From the NCBI RefSeq assembly GCF_007992455.1, contig NZ_BKAH01000002.1, positions 248,001-312,000 on the forward strand: a stretch of 64,000 nucleotides of DNA, given 5' to 3'. The stretch comes from Microbacterium saccharophilum. Its GTDB lineage: Bacteria; Actinomycetota; Actinomycetes; Actinomycetales; Microbacteriaceae. The notes under the pieces were generated by a model. That model did no database searches. It had not been told where the DNA came from and saw nothing but the letters and a program-made list of their open reading frames with translations. The translations under genes were made by a program, and so were the position numbers. This document shows, piece after piece, positions 25,189-35,860 of this stretch. Position 1 is the first letter of the stretch. Every line of letters begins with the position of its first letter.

Positions 25189-28100
25189 ATGGGGACACCT
25201 GCGGGACTCGGCGTTTCATCGTTCGTCCGGTCGCGAGCACTCGCGATCATCGCTGCCATCACACTGGTCCTGGCCACGCTCGTGGCGATCGGGGGAGCGC
25301 AGCGGGCGGATGCAGCGAGTCCCTGCGGGCCCGGCGTCAACGCGATCGCGTGCGAGAACCTGGAGCTCGGGACCGACCCTGATGTGTGGGACATCGACGG
25401 GGCGGGCGACCCCACCATCCAGGGCTTCGCGACCGACATCTCGGTCAACGCGGGCTCGAGCATCGACTTCAAGATCGACACGGATGCCGCGGACTACACG
25501 ATCGACATCTATCGCACCGGCTGGTATCAGGGCCTCGGGGCGCGGTACATCGACTCGGTCGACCCGCTGCCTTCACCGCCGGAGGGTCAGCCCGAGTGCC
25601 GGACGGATGAGACCACCGACCTCTACGACTGCGGCACCTGGCAGGTGTCCGGGTCGTGGAACGTGCCGCAGACCGCGGTGTCCGGCGTCTACCTCGCCGT
25701 TCTCCAGCGCGGCGACAACGGCGGCCAGAGTCACATCATCTTCATCGTCCGCAACGACGGCAACACGTCGGACATCGTCTTCCAGACGGCGGACACCACA
25801 TGGCACGCCTACAACACCTATGGTGGGGCGAGCTTCTACCAGGGCGGGAGCCACGGCCGCGCCTACCAGCTGAGCTACAACCGGCCGTTCGCGACCCGCG
25901 GGTGGGAGCAGGGCCGCGACTTCTACTTCAGCTCCGAGTTCGCCACCGTCCGCTTCCTCGAGCGCAACGGCTATGACGTCAGCTACATCTCGGGGGTCGA
26001 CGCCGACCGCTACGGCGGCGAGCTGCTCAACCACGACGTGTACCTCTCGGTCGGTCACGACGAGTACTGGTCGGGCCGGCAGCGCGCGAACGTCGAGGCG
26101 GCCCGCGACGCCGGAGTGAACCTGCAGTTCCTCTCCGGCAACGAGGCCTATTGGCGTGTCCGGTACGAGCCGTCGATCGACGGCTCCGCGACGGCGTACC
26201 GCACGCTCACCTCGTACAAGGAGACCTGGGCCAACGCGAAGATCGACCCCGCGTCCGAATGGACCGGTACCTGGCGGGACCCGCGGTTCGCCGGCGCCGC
26301 GCAAGGCGGCCACCTGCCGGAGAACGCTCTCAGCGGCACGATGTACGTCGCCAACTACGACGACCTTCCCGTGACGGTGAACGCTGCCGAAGGCAAGACG
26401 CGACTGTGGCGTCACACGCCGCTGGCGTCGCTCGCCGCCGGGACATCGGCCGCGCTTGCGCCGCACACGATCGGCTACGAGTCCAACGAGGACATCGACA
26501 ACGGTTTCCGGCCGGCGGGACTGATCCGGCTGTCCACCACCGTGGGGCCCACCCCGGAGTACCTCATCGACCACGGCAACGTCGTGGTCCAGGGAACCAC
26601 CGAGCATCACCTGACGCTGTACCGCGCCGCGAGCGGCGCGCTCGTCTTCTCGGCGGCGAGCATCCAGTGGGCGTGGGGCCTCGACCAGACCCACGACGGC
26701 AACGGAGCACCCGCCGACCCGCGCATGCAGCAGGCGCAGGTCAACCTCCTCGCCGACATGGACGCCCAGCCGACCACGCTCATGGCCGGGCTCACCGCCG
26801 CGACGAAGAGCGCCGACACGACCGCCCCGACGACGACGATCACCAGTCCCGCCTCGGGCGCGACCGTCGCCAACGGCACGCGGGTGACGGTGACGGGGAC
26901 CGCCTCCGATGTCGGCGGCGTCGTCGCCGGGGTCGAAGTCTCCCTCGACGGGGGAGCCACCTGGCATCCGGCGATGGGCACCACATCGTGGACCTACACC
27001 GGCATCCAGCAGGGGTCCGGCGCCGTGACCGTCAAAGCCCGCGCGATCGACGACAGCGCCAACTTCAGCGCCGCGGGCGTCGGGCGGTCCATCACCGTCA
27101 CCGGTCCCTTCTCCGCACTGGGCGCGATCGAGCCGGTGCTGGCATCGGCCGATGACACCCAGGCGGTCGAACTCGGCATGCGCTTCACCCCGGATGTCGA
27201 CGGCTTCGTCGCGGGGGTGCGCTTCTTCAAGGGTGCCGCCAACACCGGGGTGCACACCGGGTCGCTGTGGGACGCAGCCGGCACCCGGCTCGGCACCGTC
27301 ACCTTCGGCAACGAGTCGGCCGAGGGGTGGCAGAGCGCACAGTTCACCGTCCCGATCCAGGTGATCGCCGGCCAGGACTACACCGTCTCCTACACCGCTC
27401 CCAACGGCGGCTACGCGATGAAGGCCCAGTACTGGCCGTATCACGCGACACCCTCGACGCCCGTCACGGTTCCGTCGGCGGTGGGCGCGTCCGCGGCCGG
27501 GGTCTTCGGAATCGCCGGCCAGTTCCCGGCCGGCACCTGGCACGAGTCGAACTACTACGTCGACGTGCTCTTCACCAAGTCCGACACGTCGCCCCTGCGG
27601 ATCCTCAGCAGGACGCCGCAGGCCGGAGCGGCGAGCGTCGACGTCGCGACCACGATCTCCGCGACCTTCACCCGCCCGGCCGACCCCGCGACGGTGTCGA
27701 TGACGGTCACCGGGCCGGACGACCAGCCCGTCGCCGGTTCGACCGTCTACGACGCGCAAACCCGCACGGTGCGCTATCTGCCCGATGCGCCGCTGGCTGC
27801 CAGCACCACGTACACCGTCACACCCGCGGCCACCGATGCCGCCGGCGTGGCGCTGGAGGACGGTGCCGCCTGGAGCTTCACGACCCGCGCGGAGGAGCGT
27901 CCCGAAGGAGTGTGCCCCTGCTCGCTGTTCCTGGAGAGCTGGGTGCCCGACGTGGCATCCGCCGCCGACCGGGATGCGGTCACGCTCGGTGTGAAGTTCA
28001 GCAGCTCGCTGCCTGGCCAGGTCACCGGCATCCGGTTCTTCAAGGGACCGCAGAACGGCGGCACGCACGCCGCGTCGCTGTGGACCGCGGGGGGCACACT

Positions 28101-30819
28101 GCTGTCGACGGCGACGTTCGCGAACGAGTCGGCGCTCGGCTGGCAGGTCGCCACGCTCGACACGCCCGTCACGATCCAGCCGGGTGTGACCTATGTCGCG
28201 TCCTACACGGCACCGGCCGGCGGCTACGCCGTGACCGCCGGGCTGTTCGGCAGCGCGTACTCGCGCGGACCGCTGTCGGTCGCGGCCGGCGGGTCGGTGT
28301 TCAGCTACTCGGGCGGCTTCCCGACCCAGACGTCGACGACGGGATACGGCGTGGACGTCGTCGTGGAGACGGCCCCGGCGACGCCGACGATCGTGTCGCG
28401 CACGCCCGCGGCAGGAGCCACGGATGTGGCGGCCGATGCGAGCATCTCGGCGACCTTCGACGTGCCGATCCAGGCCGGCTACACCGGTTCGGTCAGTGCA
28501 GGGGGACAGGCGATCGCCGGAAGCTGGGCGCTGAACGCGGCCGGCACCACTGCCACCTTCACTCCCGCGACGGATCTGCCGCCGGCTGCCCAGATCGACG
28601 TCACGCTCTCCGGCGTGGTCGGCGCGGAGGGGGGCGCGGCCGCGACGTTCTCGTGGGCGTTCTCGACCCTCGATCCGGACGCCCCGATCAGCTTCTTCGC
28701 CTCGGCCACGCCGGCCGCGAAGGACCCCGACTCCTCGTCGGTCGAACTCGGGCTGGCATTCACCACCTCGGTCGCCGGCGAGGTCCGGGCGGTTCGCTTC
28801 CACAAGGCCGCCGGCAACGGGGGGACCCACGTCGGCAGCCTGTGGGGGCCCAACGGCCAGCGTCTGGCCCAGGTCACGTTCACGAACGAGACGGCGACCG
28901 GCTGGCAGCGTGCCGTGCTCAGCGTCCCGGTCGCCCTGACCCCGGGCGTCGTCTACACGGTGTCGTACCTGGCGCCGCAGGGGAACTACTCCTACACGGC
29001 GGGCGCGCTCACATCCCCCGTCACCAGCGGCCCGCTGACCACGGTGAGCGGAGCCAACGGGCGGTACCGGTACGGCAGCGGCGGCGTCATGCCGAACAGC
29101 TCGTGGAACTCGGCCAACTACTTCGTCGACGTCGAATTCGTTCCGGACGCCGCGGCACCGCTCTCGGTGGCGTCCATGAGCCCGGGTCGCGACGCCGTGG
29201 GGGTGTCCCACGCGGCCGACATCTCGGCCGTGATCGACGGAGACATCGGCAGCCGATCGCTGACCATGTCGGTCACCGGCCCCGAGGGTGTGGTCGCCGG
29301 CGCGTCGGCCTTCGACAGCAGCACGCGAACGCTCTCGTTCACGCCCACGACGCCGCTCGCGTTCGAGACGACCTACGCCGTCACGGTTCGGGTGCAGTCG
29401 TCCACACTCGAGACGTGGCGCTTCACCACCGGCAAGCTCACCCAGACGCTGTTCGGGGACGACCTGCCCCAGGTGGACGCGGTGTCCGATACGGATCCCG
29501 TCGAGGTCGGCACGCGCTTCACGGTCAGTGAGGTCGGCGTGGTGACGGCGATCCGGTTCTACAAAGGTGCGGCCAATACGGGCAGCCACCGCGGCACCCT
29601 CTGGGGTCCGGGCGGCGAGGTGCTCGCCCAGGTGCAGTTCACGGCGGAGACGGCGTCGGGCTGGCAGCGGGCCGAACTCGCCCAGCCGGTGACGGTCAAC
29701 CCCGGTACGACGTACACGGCCTCGTACTTCTCCGCCACCGGACGGTACGCGCACACGAGCGAGTACTTCCTTCAGCCACTCGTCTCCGGCAGTATCACCG
29801 CCCCGGCGGGGGACAACGGCCGGTTCTTCTACGGCCCGAACGGCGGGTTCCCGCTGTCGTCGTGGAAGTCGGGATCGTACTTCGTCGACGCCGAGATCAT
29901 GTTCGACCCGGCGCTCGCACCCACCCCGACACCGACGCCGACCCCGACACCCACGCCGACACCGACACCGACGCCGACCCCGACACCGACGCCGACCCCG
30001 ACGCCGACTCCTGCGCCGACGCCGGAGGCGACCCCTGAGCCGACGCCCGAACCTGCGGCCACTGTGGCCGTCACGAGCACGACCCCCGCGCCGGCCGCGA
30101 CCGGTGTCGCGCCCAACGCGGCGGTCTCCGCGACCTTCGCGTCCGGCGTGACGGGTGCGTCGCTGGCGGTCAGCGGACCGACCGGCCCCGTGGCCGGTGC
30201 GGTCGCGTACGACGAGACCGGTCGCACGGTCACGTTCACGCCGACCCACCCGTTGGCCTGGTCCACCGGCTACACCGCGACCGCGACCGCGGCGGGCGTC
30301 GTGGTCACCGACGCGACCTGGACCTTCACGACCGTGGACGAGCCGCCCGTGATCGCCGCGGCCACGATCTTCGGCGATGCCACACCACAGAACGCCGCGT
30401 GGAACGACCCGGACAGCGTGCAGGTGGCGACGCGGTTCACCGTCAACGTCGCCGGCGACGCCACCGGCGTGCGGTTCTACAAGGGGGCGGCCAACACCGG
30501 CATCCACACCGGATTCCTGTGGCGGGCGGACGGCCAGCTCATGGGCCAGGTCACCGTCGGGAACGAGACCGCCGACGGCTGGCAGGAGGCGGCCTTCGCC
30601 TCGCCCATCCGGCTCGAGCCCGGCGTGGAGTACCGGGTCGGTCTTCACAGCACCACGGGACGCTACGCGGTCGATCTGAACGCGCTGGCCGCCCAGACGG
30701 CGACCGGCGTGTTCACCATCCCGGCGCAGGGCAGCGCCTACACCTACTCGACCGGATTCCCGGCGAACCTGTCCGCGCACAACTACTGGGTGGACGTGAC
30801 ATTCGTCCCGGTCGAATGA
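25189..30819 (+). CDS. Giant secreted protein: DMFase-beta-like domain plus five DUF4082 repeats
   Basis: An exported protein of 1876 residues. After a signal peptide (cleavage near ADAA), the first 500 residues resemble the C-terminal domain of the N,N-dimethylformamidase beta subunit: [37 protein letters not shown] and [12 protein letters not shown]. An Ig-like domain follows. Five DUF4082 modules are recognised by repeats such as [18 protein letters not shown] and ESAEGWQ, alternating with four SbsA-like Ig domains ([19 protein letters not shown]). A Pro-Thr linker precedes the last pair. No LPxTG or membrane tail is present, so it is released or held by binding. ATG at 25189 was chosen over 25183 by spacing from GGGG. 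Its place at the head of an EPS operon suggests polymer binding or modification; this is not proven. Confidence 0.88.
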   Translation: MGTPAGLGVSSFVRSRALAIIAAITLVLATLVAIGGAQRADAASPCGPGVNAIACENLELGTDPDVWDIDGAGDPTIQGFATDISVNAGSSIDFKIDTDAADYTIDIYRTGWYQGLGARYIDSVDPLPSPPEGQPECRTDETTDLYDCGTWQVSGSWNVPQTAVSGVYLAVLQRGDNGGQSHIIFIVRNDGNTSDIVFQTADTTWHAYNTYGGASFYQGGSHGRAYQLSYNRPFATRGWEQGRDFYFSSEFATVRFLERNGYDVSYISGVDADRYGGELLNHDVYLSVGHDEYWSGRQRANVEAARDAGVNLQFLSGNEAYWRVRYEPSIDGSATAYRTLTSYKETWANAKIDPASEWTGTWRDPRFAGAAQGGHLPENALSGTMYVANYDDLPVTVNAAEGKTRLWRHTPLASLAAGTSAALAPHTIGYESNEDIDNGFRPAGLIRLSTTVGPTPEYLIDHGNVVVQGTTEHHLTLYRAASGALVFSAASIQWAWGLDQTHDGNGAPADPRMQQAQVNLLADMDAQPTTLMAGLTAATKSADTTAPTTTITSPASGATVANGTRVTVTGTASDVGGVVAGVEVSLDGGATWHPAMGTTSWTYTGIQQGSGAVTVKARAIDDSANFSAAGVGRSITVTGPFSALGAIEPVLASADDTQAVELGMRFTPDVDGFVAGVRFFKGAANTGVHTGSLWDAAGTRLGTVTFGNESAEGWQSAQFTVPIQVIAGQDYTVSYTAPNGGYAMKAQYWPYHATPSTPVTVPSAVGASAAGVFGIAGQFPAGTWHESNYYVDVLFTKSDTSPLRILSRTPQAGAASVDVATTISATFTRPADPATVSMTVTGPDDQPVAGSTVYDAQTRTVRYLPDAPLAASTTYTVTPAATDAAGVALEDGAAWSFTTRAEERPEGVCPCSLFLESWVPDVASAADRDAVTLGVKFSSSLPGQVTGIRFFKGPQNGGTHAASLWTAGGTLLSTATFANESALGWQVATLDTPVTIQPGVTYVASYTAPAGGYAVTAGLFGSAYSRGPLSVAAGGSVFSYSGGFPTQTSTTGYGVDVVVETAPATPTIVSRTPAAGATDVAADASISATFDVPIQAGYTGSVSAGGQAIAGSWALNAAGTTATFTPATDLPPAAQIDVTLSGVVGAEGGAAATFSWAFSTLDPDAPISFFASATPAAKDPDSSSVELGLAFTTSVAGEVRAVRFHKAAGNGGTHVGSLWGPNGQRLAQVTFTNETATGWQRAVLSVPVALTPGVVYTVSYLAPQGNYSYTAGALTSPVTSGPLTTVSGANGRYRYGSGGVMPNSSWNSANYFVDVEFVPDAAAPLSVASMSPGRDAVGVSHAADISAVIDGDIGSRSLTMSVTGPEGVVAGASAFDSSTRTLSFTPTTPLAFETTYAVTVRVQSSTLETWRFTTGKLTQTLFGDDLPQVDAVSDTDPVEVGTRFTVSEVGVVTAIRFYKGAANTGSHRGTLWGPGGEVLAQVQFTAETASGWQRAELAQPVTVNPGTTYTASYFSATGRYAHTSEYFLQPLVSGSITAPAGDNGRFFYGPNGGFPLSSWKSGSYFVDAEIMFDPALAPTPTPTPTPTPTPTPTPTPTPTPTPTPTPTPAPTPEATPEPTPEPAATVAVTSTTPAPAATGVAPNAAVSATFASGVTGASLAVSGPTGPVAGAVAYDETGRTVTFTPTHPLAWSTGYTATATAAGVVVTDATWTFTTVDEPPVIAAATIFGDATPQNAAWNDPDSVQVATRFTVNVAGDATGVRFYKGAANTGIHTGFLWRADGQLMGQVTVGNETADGWQEAAFASPIRLEPGVEYRVGLHSTTGRYAVDLNALAAQTATGVFTIPAQGSAYTYSTGFPANLSAHNYWVDVTFVPVE
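29920..30024 (+). repeat. Hexanucleotide (Pro-Thr)n repeat inside the giant DUF4082 gene
   Basis: A run of CCGAC(A/G/C) hexamers encodes about 15 Pro-Thr units and then degenerates to [17 protein letters not shown]. It acts as an extended linker between the fourth DUF4082 module and the last Ig-DUF4082 pair. Every unit is six bases, so slippage would change length without breaking the frame. Confidence 0.95.
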
Positions 30820-30870
30820 CCGCGACGTATCAAGAAGGCCGGTGACGGCCACATGCAACTGGGGAGAAGC

Positions 30871-31938
30871 ATGACAGACAAGAAAAGGGCAGTCGTGGTG
30901 GGGGCCGGGTATTGGGGACCCAACCTCGCACGCAACTTCCGGGCGAGCACGGACTGGGAACTCGCAGGCATCTGCGACCTCGACCTCGATCGCGCGCGCA
31001 AGGTGTCGGACGGTGTGGGCGGCGTGCCGATCACGTCGAGCCTCGACGAGGTGCTGGCCGACCCGCACGTCGACGCGATCGCGATCGCGACGCCGGCACG
31101 CACACACCACCCGATCGTGATGGCAGCGCTCGACGCCGGCAAGCACGTCATGGTCGAGAAGCCGCTCGCCGACGACCGCGTGCGCGGGCGGCAGATGGTG
31201 GACCGGGCGAACGAACGCGGACTCGTGCTCATGGCCGACCACACCTACTGCTACACGCCCGCCGTGCTGAAGATCCGCGAGCTCATCGCCGACGGGGCGC
31301 TCGGCGACATCCTGTTCGTCGACAGCGTCCGCATCAACCTCGGTCTCATCCAGCCGGACGTCGACGTCTTCTGGGACCTCGCGCCGCACGACCTGTCGAT
31401 CATGGACTTCGTCCTGCCGGGCGGCCTGGCCGCGGCATCCGTCTCGGCGCACGGATCGGATCCGCTCGGGACCGGGAAGTCCTGCGTCGGCTACCTCGCC
31501 ATGCCGCTCGAATGCGGCGCGATGGCGCACGTGCACGTCAACTGGCTGAGCCCGACGAAGATCCGCCAGATGGTCATCGGCGGCACGAAGCGCACCCTCG
31601 TGTGGGACGACCTCAACCCGCAGCAGCGGCTCAGCGTCTACGACCGCGGCGTCGACATCGCCGCGGTGTCGAAGTCCACCACCGCAGACACGCGCGACGC
31701 GAACATCTCCTACCGGCTCGGCGACACGTGGTCGCCGGCGCTGCCCGAGCGGGAGGCACTCGGCGGCGTCGTCGGCGAGTTCGCCGCCGCGATCCGCGAG
31801 GGTCGCCCGGCCCGCACCGACGGCGAATCCGGCCTGCGCGTGCTCTCCGTACTCGACGCCGCGCAGCGCAGCCTCGGTGCCGGCGGCGCGCCGGCACCCC
31901 TCACCCTCGACATCCAGCCCCGGAGGGCGGCAGCATGA
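30871..31938 (+). CDS. Gfo/Idh/MocA sugar-nucleotide dehydrogenase (WbpB-like)
   Basis: NAD(P)-dependent oxidoreductase of 355 residues, probably oxidising a hydroxyl of a nucleotide sugar, such as C3 of a UDP-GlcNAc derivative, before transamination. The Rossmann motif VVVGAGYWGPNLARNF is at the N-terminus, Lys97 lies in EKPLADD, and DLAPHDLSIMDFVL supplies the catalytic His region. ATG at 30871 follows GGGGAG; the frame is open to 30853. It begins a tightly overlapping operon that runs to 41191. WbpB-type function is inferred from the GYWGPNL-type N-terminus and the aminotransferase and acyltransferase genes nearby. Confidence 0.85.
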   Translation: MTDKKRAVVVGAGYWGPNLARNFRASTDWELAGICDLDLDRARKVSDGVGGVPITSSLDEVLADPHVDAIAIATPARTHHPIVMAALDAGKHVMVEKPLADDRVRGRQMVDRANERGLVLMADHTYCYTPAVLKIRELIADGALGDILFVDSVRINLGLIQPDVDVFWDLAPHDLSIMDFVLPGGLAAASVSAHGSDPLGTGKSCVGYLAMPLECGAMAHVHVNWLSPTKIRQMVIGGTKRTLVWDDLNPQQRLSVYDRGVDIAAVSKSTTADTRDANISYRLGDTWSPALPEREALGGVVGEFAAAIREGRPARTDGESGLRVLSVLDAAQRSLGAGGAPAPLTLDIQPRRAAA

Positions 31939-32933
31939 CCCAGCTCGAAGGAGCCCGCATCCTCGTCACCGGCGGCGCCGGGACGATCGGCTCGACACTC
32001 GTCGACCAGCTTCTGGAGGCCGGCGCCGAGCGCGTGATCGTGCTCGACAACCTCGTCCGGGGCCGGGTCGCCAACCTCGACGCCGCGCTGGAGACCGGGC
32101 GAGCAGTCCTCGTCGAGGGCGACATCCGCGACGCGCGTCTCGTCGACGACCTGGTCGCCGGCACCGATGTCGTCTTCCACCAGGCCGCCATCCGCATCAC
32201 GCAGTGCGCGGAGGACCCCCGCCTCGCCCTCGAGGTGCTCGTCGACGGCACGTTCAACGTCGTCGAGGCCGCCGCCCGCCACCGGGTCTCGAAGCTGATC
32301 GCCGCGTCGAGCGCATCGGTGTACGGCATGGCCGAGACCTTCCCGACGGACGAACGCCACCACCACGAGAACAATGACACCATCTACGGCGCCGCCAAGA
32401 CGTTCAACGAGGGGCTGGTGCGCAGCTTCCGCGCGATGCAGGGCCTCGACTACGTGCTGCTGCGCTACTTCAACGTGTACGGCCCCCGGATGGACGTCCA
32501 CGGCGTCTACACGGAAGTGCTCGTGCGCTGGATGGAGCGCATCGCCGACGGCCGCCCGCCGCTCATCTTCGGCGACGGGCAGCAGACGATGGACTTCGTC
32601 TGCGTTCCCGACATCGCACGCGCCAACGTCCTCGCCGCCCGCAGCGGCGTCGTCGACGGCACCTACAACATCGCGAGCGGCACGGAGACGAGCCTGCTCG
32701 ACCTGGCCGAGGCCCTGCTGCGGGTGATGGGCGCCGAGCACCTCGGCGTCGAGCACGGTCCCGATCGCCCGGTCAACGGCGTGGTGCGCCGGCTGGCCGA
32801 CACCCGCGCCGCGAAGCGTGACCTCGGGTTCGAGGCGACCATCGGGCTCGAGGAGGGCCTGCGTCAGCTCGTGGAGTGGTGGCGGCCGTTGCGTGAGGAG
32901 ATCGCGGCCGGCCGCGTGGCGGTGACCGCGTGA
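31935..32933 (+). CDS. NAD-dependent epimerase/dehydratase (extended SDR)
   Basis: Sugar-nucleotide epimerase or dehydratase of 332 residues. The NAD-binding motif is ILVTGGAGTIGSTLVDQLL. The acidic residue after strand 2 is in VLDNLVRG, the Ser of the catalytic triad is in ASSASVYG, and Tyr151/Lys155 form YGAAK. RYFNVYGPRMD and the substrate segment FGDGQQTMDFVCVPDIA are typical of UDP-GlcNAc 4-epimerase-like enzymes. Its ATG overlaps the stop of the dehydrogenase (ATGA). It probably supplies a sugar for the repeat unit; the substrate is not fixed by the sequence. Confidence 0.9.
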   Translation: MTQLEGARILVTGGAGTIGSTLVDQLLEAGAERVIVLDNLVRGRVANLDAALETGRAVLVEGDIRDARLVDDLVAGTDVVFHQAAIRITQCAEDPRLALEVLVDGTFNVVEAAARHRVSKLIAASSASVYGMAETFPTDERHHHENNDTIYGAAKTFNEGLVRSFRAMQGLDYVLLRYFNVYGPRMDVHGVYTEVLVRWMERIADGRPPLIFGDGQQTMDFVCVPDIARANVLAARSGVVDGTYNIASGTETSLLDLAEALLRVMGAEHLGVEHGPDRPVNGVVRRLADTRAAKRDLGFEATIGLEEGLRQLVEWWRPLREEIAAGRVAVTA

Positions 32934-34078
32934 GCGAGCGCATCAACGTCATGGTCCCCTGGCTCGGCCGAGAAGAGGCCGAGGCCGTCGCGGAGGTCAT
33001 CGCGAGCGGGTGGGTGGCGCAGGGGCCGCGCGTCGCGCAGTTCGAGCAGGAGTTCGCCGCGGCGATGCAGGCGCCGTACGCGGTCGCGACCTCGAGCTGC
33101 ACCACGGCCCTGCACCTCGCGCTCATCGTCGCGGGGGTCGGGCCGGGCGATGACGTCGTCGTGCCGTCGCTGTCGTTCATCGCCACGACCAACGCGGTCC
33201 GCTACGTCGGTGCGCGCCCGGTCTTCGCCGACGTCGACCCCATCACGGGGAACCTCACGGGCGAGACCGTGCGGGTGGCGATCACGTCGGCGACGAAGGC
33301 CGTCATCGCGGTCGATCAGGGCGGCGTGCCCGTCGACATCGACGATGTCCGCACCGCCACCGACACCTACGGCATCGTCGTCATCGAAGACGCCGCCTGC
33401 GGCGCCGGATCGACCTACAAGGGGCGACCCGTGGGCGCCGGCGCGACGATCGCGGCCTGGTCGTTCCATCCGCGCAAGCTCCTCACCACGGGTGAGGGCG
33501 GGATGCTGACGACGACCCGAGGGGACTGGGCGCAGCGCGCCCGCCGGCTGCGCGAGCACGCGATGACGGTGTCGGCGGCCGACCGCCACGGCTCCGTCCT
33601 CCCGCCGGCCGAGGAGTACTCGGAAGTCGGATACAACTTCCGCATGACCGACATGCAGGCTGCCGTCGGGCTCGTGCAGCTGGGGCGCCTTCCCGAGATC
33701 GTGCGCCGGCGTCGCGAGATCGCGGCGCGGTACCGCGCCGCGATCCGCGGGATCCCCGGGCTGCGGCCGGTCGCCGATCCGGAGTACGGCACCGGCAACG
33801 TGCAGTCCTTCTGGGTCGAGGTGGAGGATGACTACCCCACGGACCGGGACGGCCTGCTGGAGGCGCTCGCGCGGGCGGACATCTCCGCGCGGCGCGGCAT
33901 CATGGCCGCGCATCGCCAGGCGCCGTACCGCGATCTCGCGGTTGACGGGTCGCTGCCGGCCACCGAGCGGATCACCGACGGCACGCTGATCCTGCCGGTC
34001 TACCATGCCCTCACCGAGGCCGATCAGGACCGCGTCATCGACGTGCTGCGAGATCCCGTGACCGAGGCGCTCGGATGA
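32930..34078 (+). CDS. DegT/DnrJ/EryC1 aminotransferase (first copy)
   Basis: PLP-dependent sugar aminotransferase of 382 residues that would convert a keto-sugar nucleotide to an amino sugar using glutamate or glutamine. Seen are VPWLGREEAEAVAEVIASGW, TSSCTTALHLAL, VVPSLSFIATTNAV, VVIEDAACGAGSTYKG and the PLP lysine, Lys183, in WSFHPRKLLTTGEGG. The GTG overlaps the epimerase stop (GTGA). A second DegT gene lies at 34749, so two different amino sugars or two positions may be aminated. The NeuD-like acyltransferase overlapping its 3' end suggests that its product is acylated next. Confidence 0.9.
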   Translation: MSERINVMVPWLGREEAEAVAEVIASGWVAQGPRVAQFEQEFAAAMQAPYAVATSSCTTALHLALIVAGVGPGDDVVVPSLSFIATTNAVRYVGARPVFADVDPITGNLTGETVRVAITSATKAVIAVDQGGVPVDIDDVRTATDTYGIVVIEDAACGAGSTYKGRPVGAGATIAAWSFHPRKLLTTGEGGMLTTTRGDWAQRARRLREHAMTVSAADRHGSVLPPAEEYSEVGYNFRMTDMQAAVGLVQLGRLPEIVRRRREIAARYRAAIRGIPGLRPVADPEYGTGNVQSFWVEVEDDYPTDRDGLLEALARADISARRGIMAAHRQAPYRDLAVDGSLPATERITDGTLILPVYHALTEADQDRVIDVLRDPVTEALG

Positions 34079-34701
34079 GCGCCGGGCTGCTGCTTGTGGG
34101 GGCAAGCGGCCTGGCGAGAGAAGTACTGGCGGCCGGCATCACCGGTGTCGTCGGGATCCTGGACGACGACGCGGCGCTGCACGGCACCGAGATCGGCGGC
34201 GTCCCGGTCGTCGGCGGGATCGACGACGCCGCGGCGCGGGACGAGCAGCTGCTCGTGTGCGTCGGAAGGGGCGCGGCGCGACGCGCCGTCGTTCAGCGAC
34301 TCCGGGATCAGGACGTCACCGCGGAACGCTACGCGCGGTATGTCGCCCGCTCGGCGCGGGTCGGTGACACGAGCAGCATCGGGCCCGGCAGCATCCTGCT
34401 GGACGGGGTCGTCGTCACGGCGGATGCCGCGATCGGCGCCCACGCGGTCGTCATGCCGAACTGCACGATCACGCACGACGACGTCCTCGAGGACTATGCC
34501 ACCCTGGCGGCGGGGGTCGCGCTCGGCGGTGGGGTCCGGGTCGGCGAAGCCGCCTACCTGGGGATGAACGCGGCGGTCCGGCAGGGCGTCGGGATCGGCG
34601 CCGGCGCCACCATCGGCATGGGAGCAGCAGTGCTCGACGACGTGCCGGCGGGGGACACCTGGGCAGGTGTGCCGGCCCGGCCCTTGAGGAGTCACAGGTG
34701 A
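34075..34701 (+). CDS. NeuD/PglD-like sugar O/N-acyltransferase
   Basis: A 208-residue protein with the PglD/NeuD layout: an N-terminal Rossmann-like half (LLVGASGLAREVL, GILDDDAALHGTEIGGVPVV) followed by a left-handed beta-helix (IGPGSILLDGVVVTADAAIG, VMPNCTITHDDVLEDYATL, VRVGEAAYLGMNAAVRQ). These enzymes acetylate sugar nucleotides or sialic-acid-type precursors. The catalytic His is likely the one in TITHDDVLEDYA. Its ATG overlaps the aminotransferase stop. It probably acylates the amino sugar made by one of the neighbouring DegT enzymes. Confidence 0.87.
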   Translation: MSAGLLLVGASGLAREVLAAGITGVVGILDDDAALHGTEIGGVPVVGGIDDAAARDEQLLVCVGRGAARRAVVQRLRDQDVTAERYARYVARSARVGDTSSIGPGSILLDGVVVTADAAIGAHAVVMPNCTITHDDVLEDYATLAAGVALGGGVRVGEAAYLGMNAAVRQGVGIGAGATIGMGAAVLDDVPAGDTWAGVPARPLRSHR

Positions 34702-34748
34702 AGACAGCAACGGGCATCCATGTCCGCACGAGTGCCGGGGGAGCACAC

Positions 34749-35852
34749 ATGACCGTACCTTTTCTCGATCTCGCCGCACAGCAGGCCGAGATCGTCGACG
34801 ACGTCCTGCCGGTCTGGCGGCGTCAGCTGGCATCCGCCGCCTTCATCGGCGGGCCGGAAGTGGATGCCTTCGAGCAGGAGTACGCCGACTACATCGGCGT
34901 CCAGCACGTGGTGGGCGTCTCCAACGGCACCGACGCGCTCGAACTCGCGTATCGGGCGATCGGCGTCGAGCCGGGCGACGAGATCATCATGCCCGCCAAC
35001 ACGTTCATCGCGACCGCGGAGGCGGCCTCGCGGGTCGGCGCGGTGCCGGTGTTCGTCGACGTGGATGACGACTTCCTGCTGATCGACCCGGATGCCGTGG
35101 CCGCGGCCGTCACCCCGCGCACGCGGGCGATCGCCCCGGTGCACCTGTTCGGGCAGACCGCCCCCATGGAGCCGATCATCGCGCTCGCCGAACGTCACGG
35201 CCTGGTCGTCGTCGAGGATGCGGCCCAGTCGCAGGGCGCCGTGAGCGCCGCGGGGCGCGCCGGCGCGCTGGGCACGGTCGCGGCCACCAGCTTCTACCCG
35301 GGGAAGAACCTCGGGGCCGCCGGCGACGCCGGCGCCGTCATGACCGACGACGCGGGGATCGCCGCGATCGTGCGGAACCTCGGCGCCCACGGCAGCTCGG
35401 TCAAGTACGTGCACGACCGGATCGGCGTGAACGCCCGGCTCGATGCCGTGCAGGCCACGGTGCTGCGGGCCAAGCTGCGCCGACTCGACGGCTGGAACGC
35501 GGCGCGGCGCGGGGCCGCCGACCGCTACGCGGACCTCCTCCTCGACATCCCCGGGGTCCGGCTCCCGGCCGTGCGCCCCGGCAACGAGGACGTCTGGCAC
35601 GTGTATGTCGTCCGGGTGGACGACCGCGACCGCGTCATGGCCGAGCTCGGCGCGGCCGGGATCGGCGTCGGCATCCACTACCCCACGCCCGTCCCGTTCA
35701 CCGAGGCGTATGCGGGACTCGGGGCCGCGCGGGGCGCCTTCCCCGTCGCGGAGGCCGCTGCGGGCGCGATCCTGTCACTACCGATGTTCCCGCACCTCAC
35801 CGAGTCGCAGCAGGGTCGCGTCGCCGCGGCGCTGCGGGCGGCGCTGACCTGA
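34749..35852 (+). CDS. DegT/DnrJ/EryC1 aminotransferase (second copy, WbpE/FdtB-like)
   Basis: PLP-dependent sugar aminotransferase of 367 residues from this start. It has VPFLDLAAQQAEI, SNGTDALELAYRAIG, IMPANTFIATAEAASRVGA, PVHLFGQTAPMEPI, VVEDAAQSQGA and PLP Lys186 in SFYPGKNLGAAGDAG, which resembles WbpE, FdtB and DesV-type enzymes more than the first copy does. Two starts are possible. GTG at 34698 overlaps the previous stop and has GAGGAG upstream; ATG at 34749 has GGGGGAG and begins at the conserved family N-terminus. The second is preferred, and the first would add 17 unconserved residues. Confidence 0.9.
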   Translation: MTVPFLDLAAQQAEIVDDVLPVWRRQLASAAFIGGPEVDAFEQEYADYIGVQHVVGVSNGTDALELAYRAIGVEPGDEIIMPANTFIATAEAASRVGAVPVFVDVDDDFLLIDPDAVAAAVTPRTRAIAPVHLFGQTAPMEPIIALAERHGLVVVEDAAQSQGAVSAAGRAGALGTVAATSFYPGKNLGAAGDAGAVMTDDAGIAAIVRNLGAHGSSVKYVHDRIGVNARLDAVQATVLRAKLRRLDGWNAARRGAADRYADLLLDIPGVRLPAVRPGNEDVWHVYVVRVDDRDRVMAELGAAGIGVGIHYPTPVPFTEAYAGLGAARGAFPVAEAAAGAILSLPMFPHLTESQQGRVAAALRAALT

Positions 35853-35860
35853 GGCCGGCC

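Noticed and set aside
29920-30024. Tandem repeats considered as a CRISPR or satellite array
   Set aside because: The units are six bases, encode Pro-Thr in frame with the protein, and have no spacers.
25573-31536. A very long open frame (about 1990 codons) on the minus strand opposite the giant DUF4082 gene
   Set aside because: It is antisense to a gene with clear domains, is dominated by Arg/Gly/Val/Asp from GC-rich third positions, and shows no signal peptide or fold.
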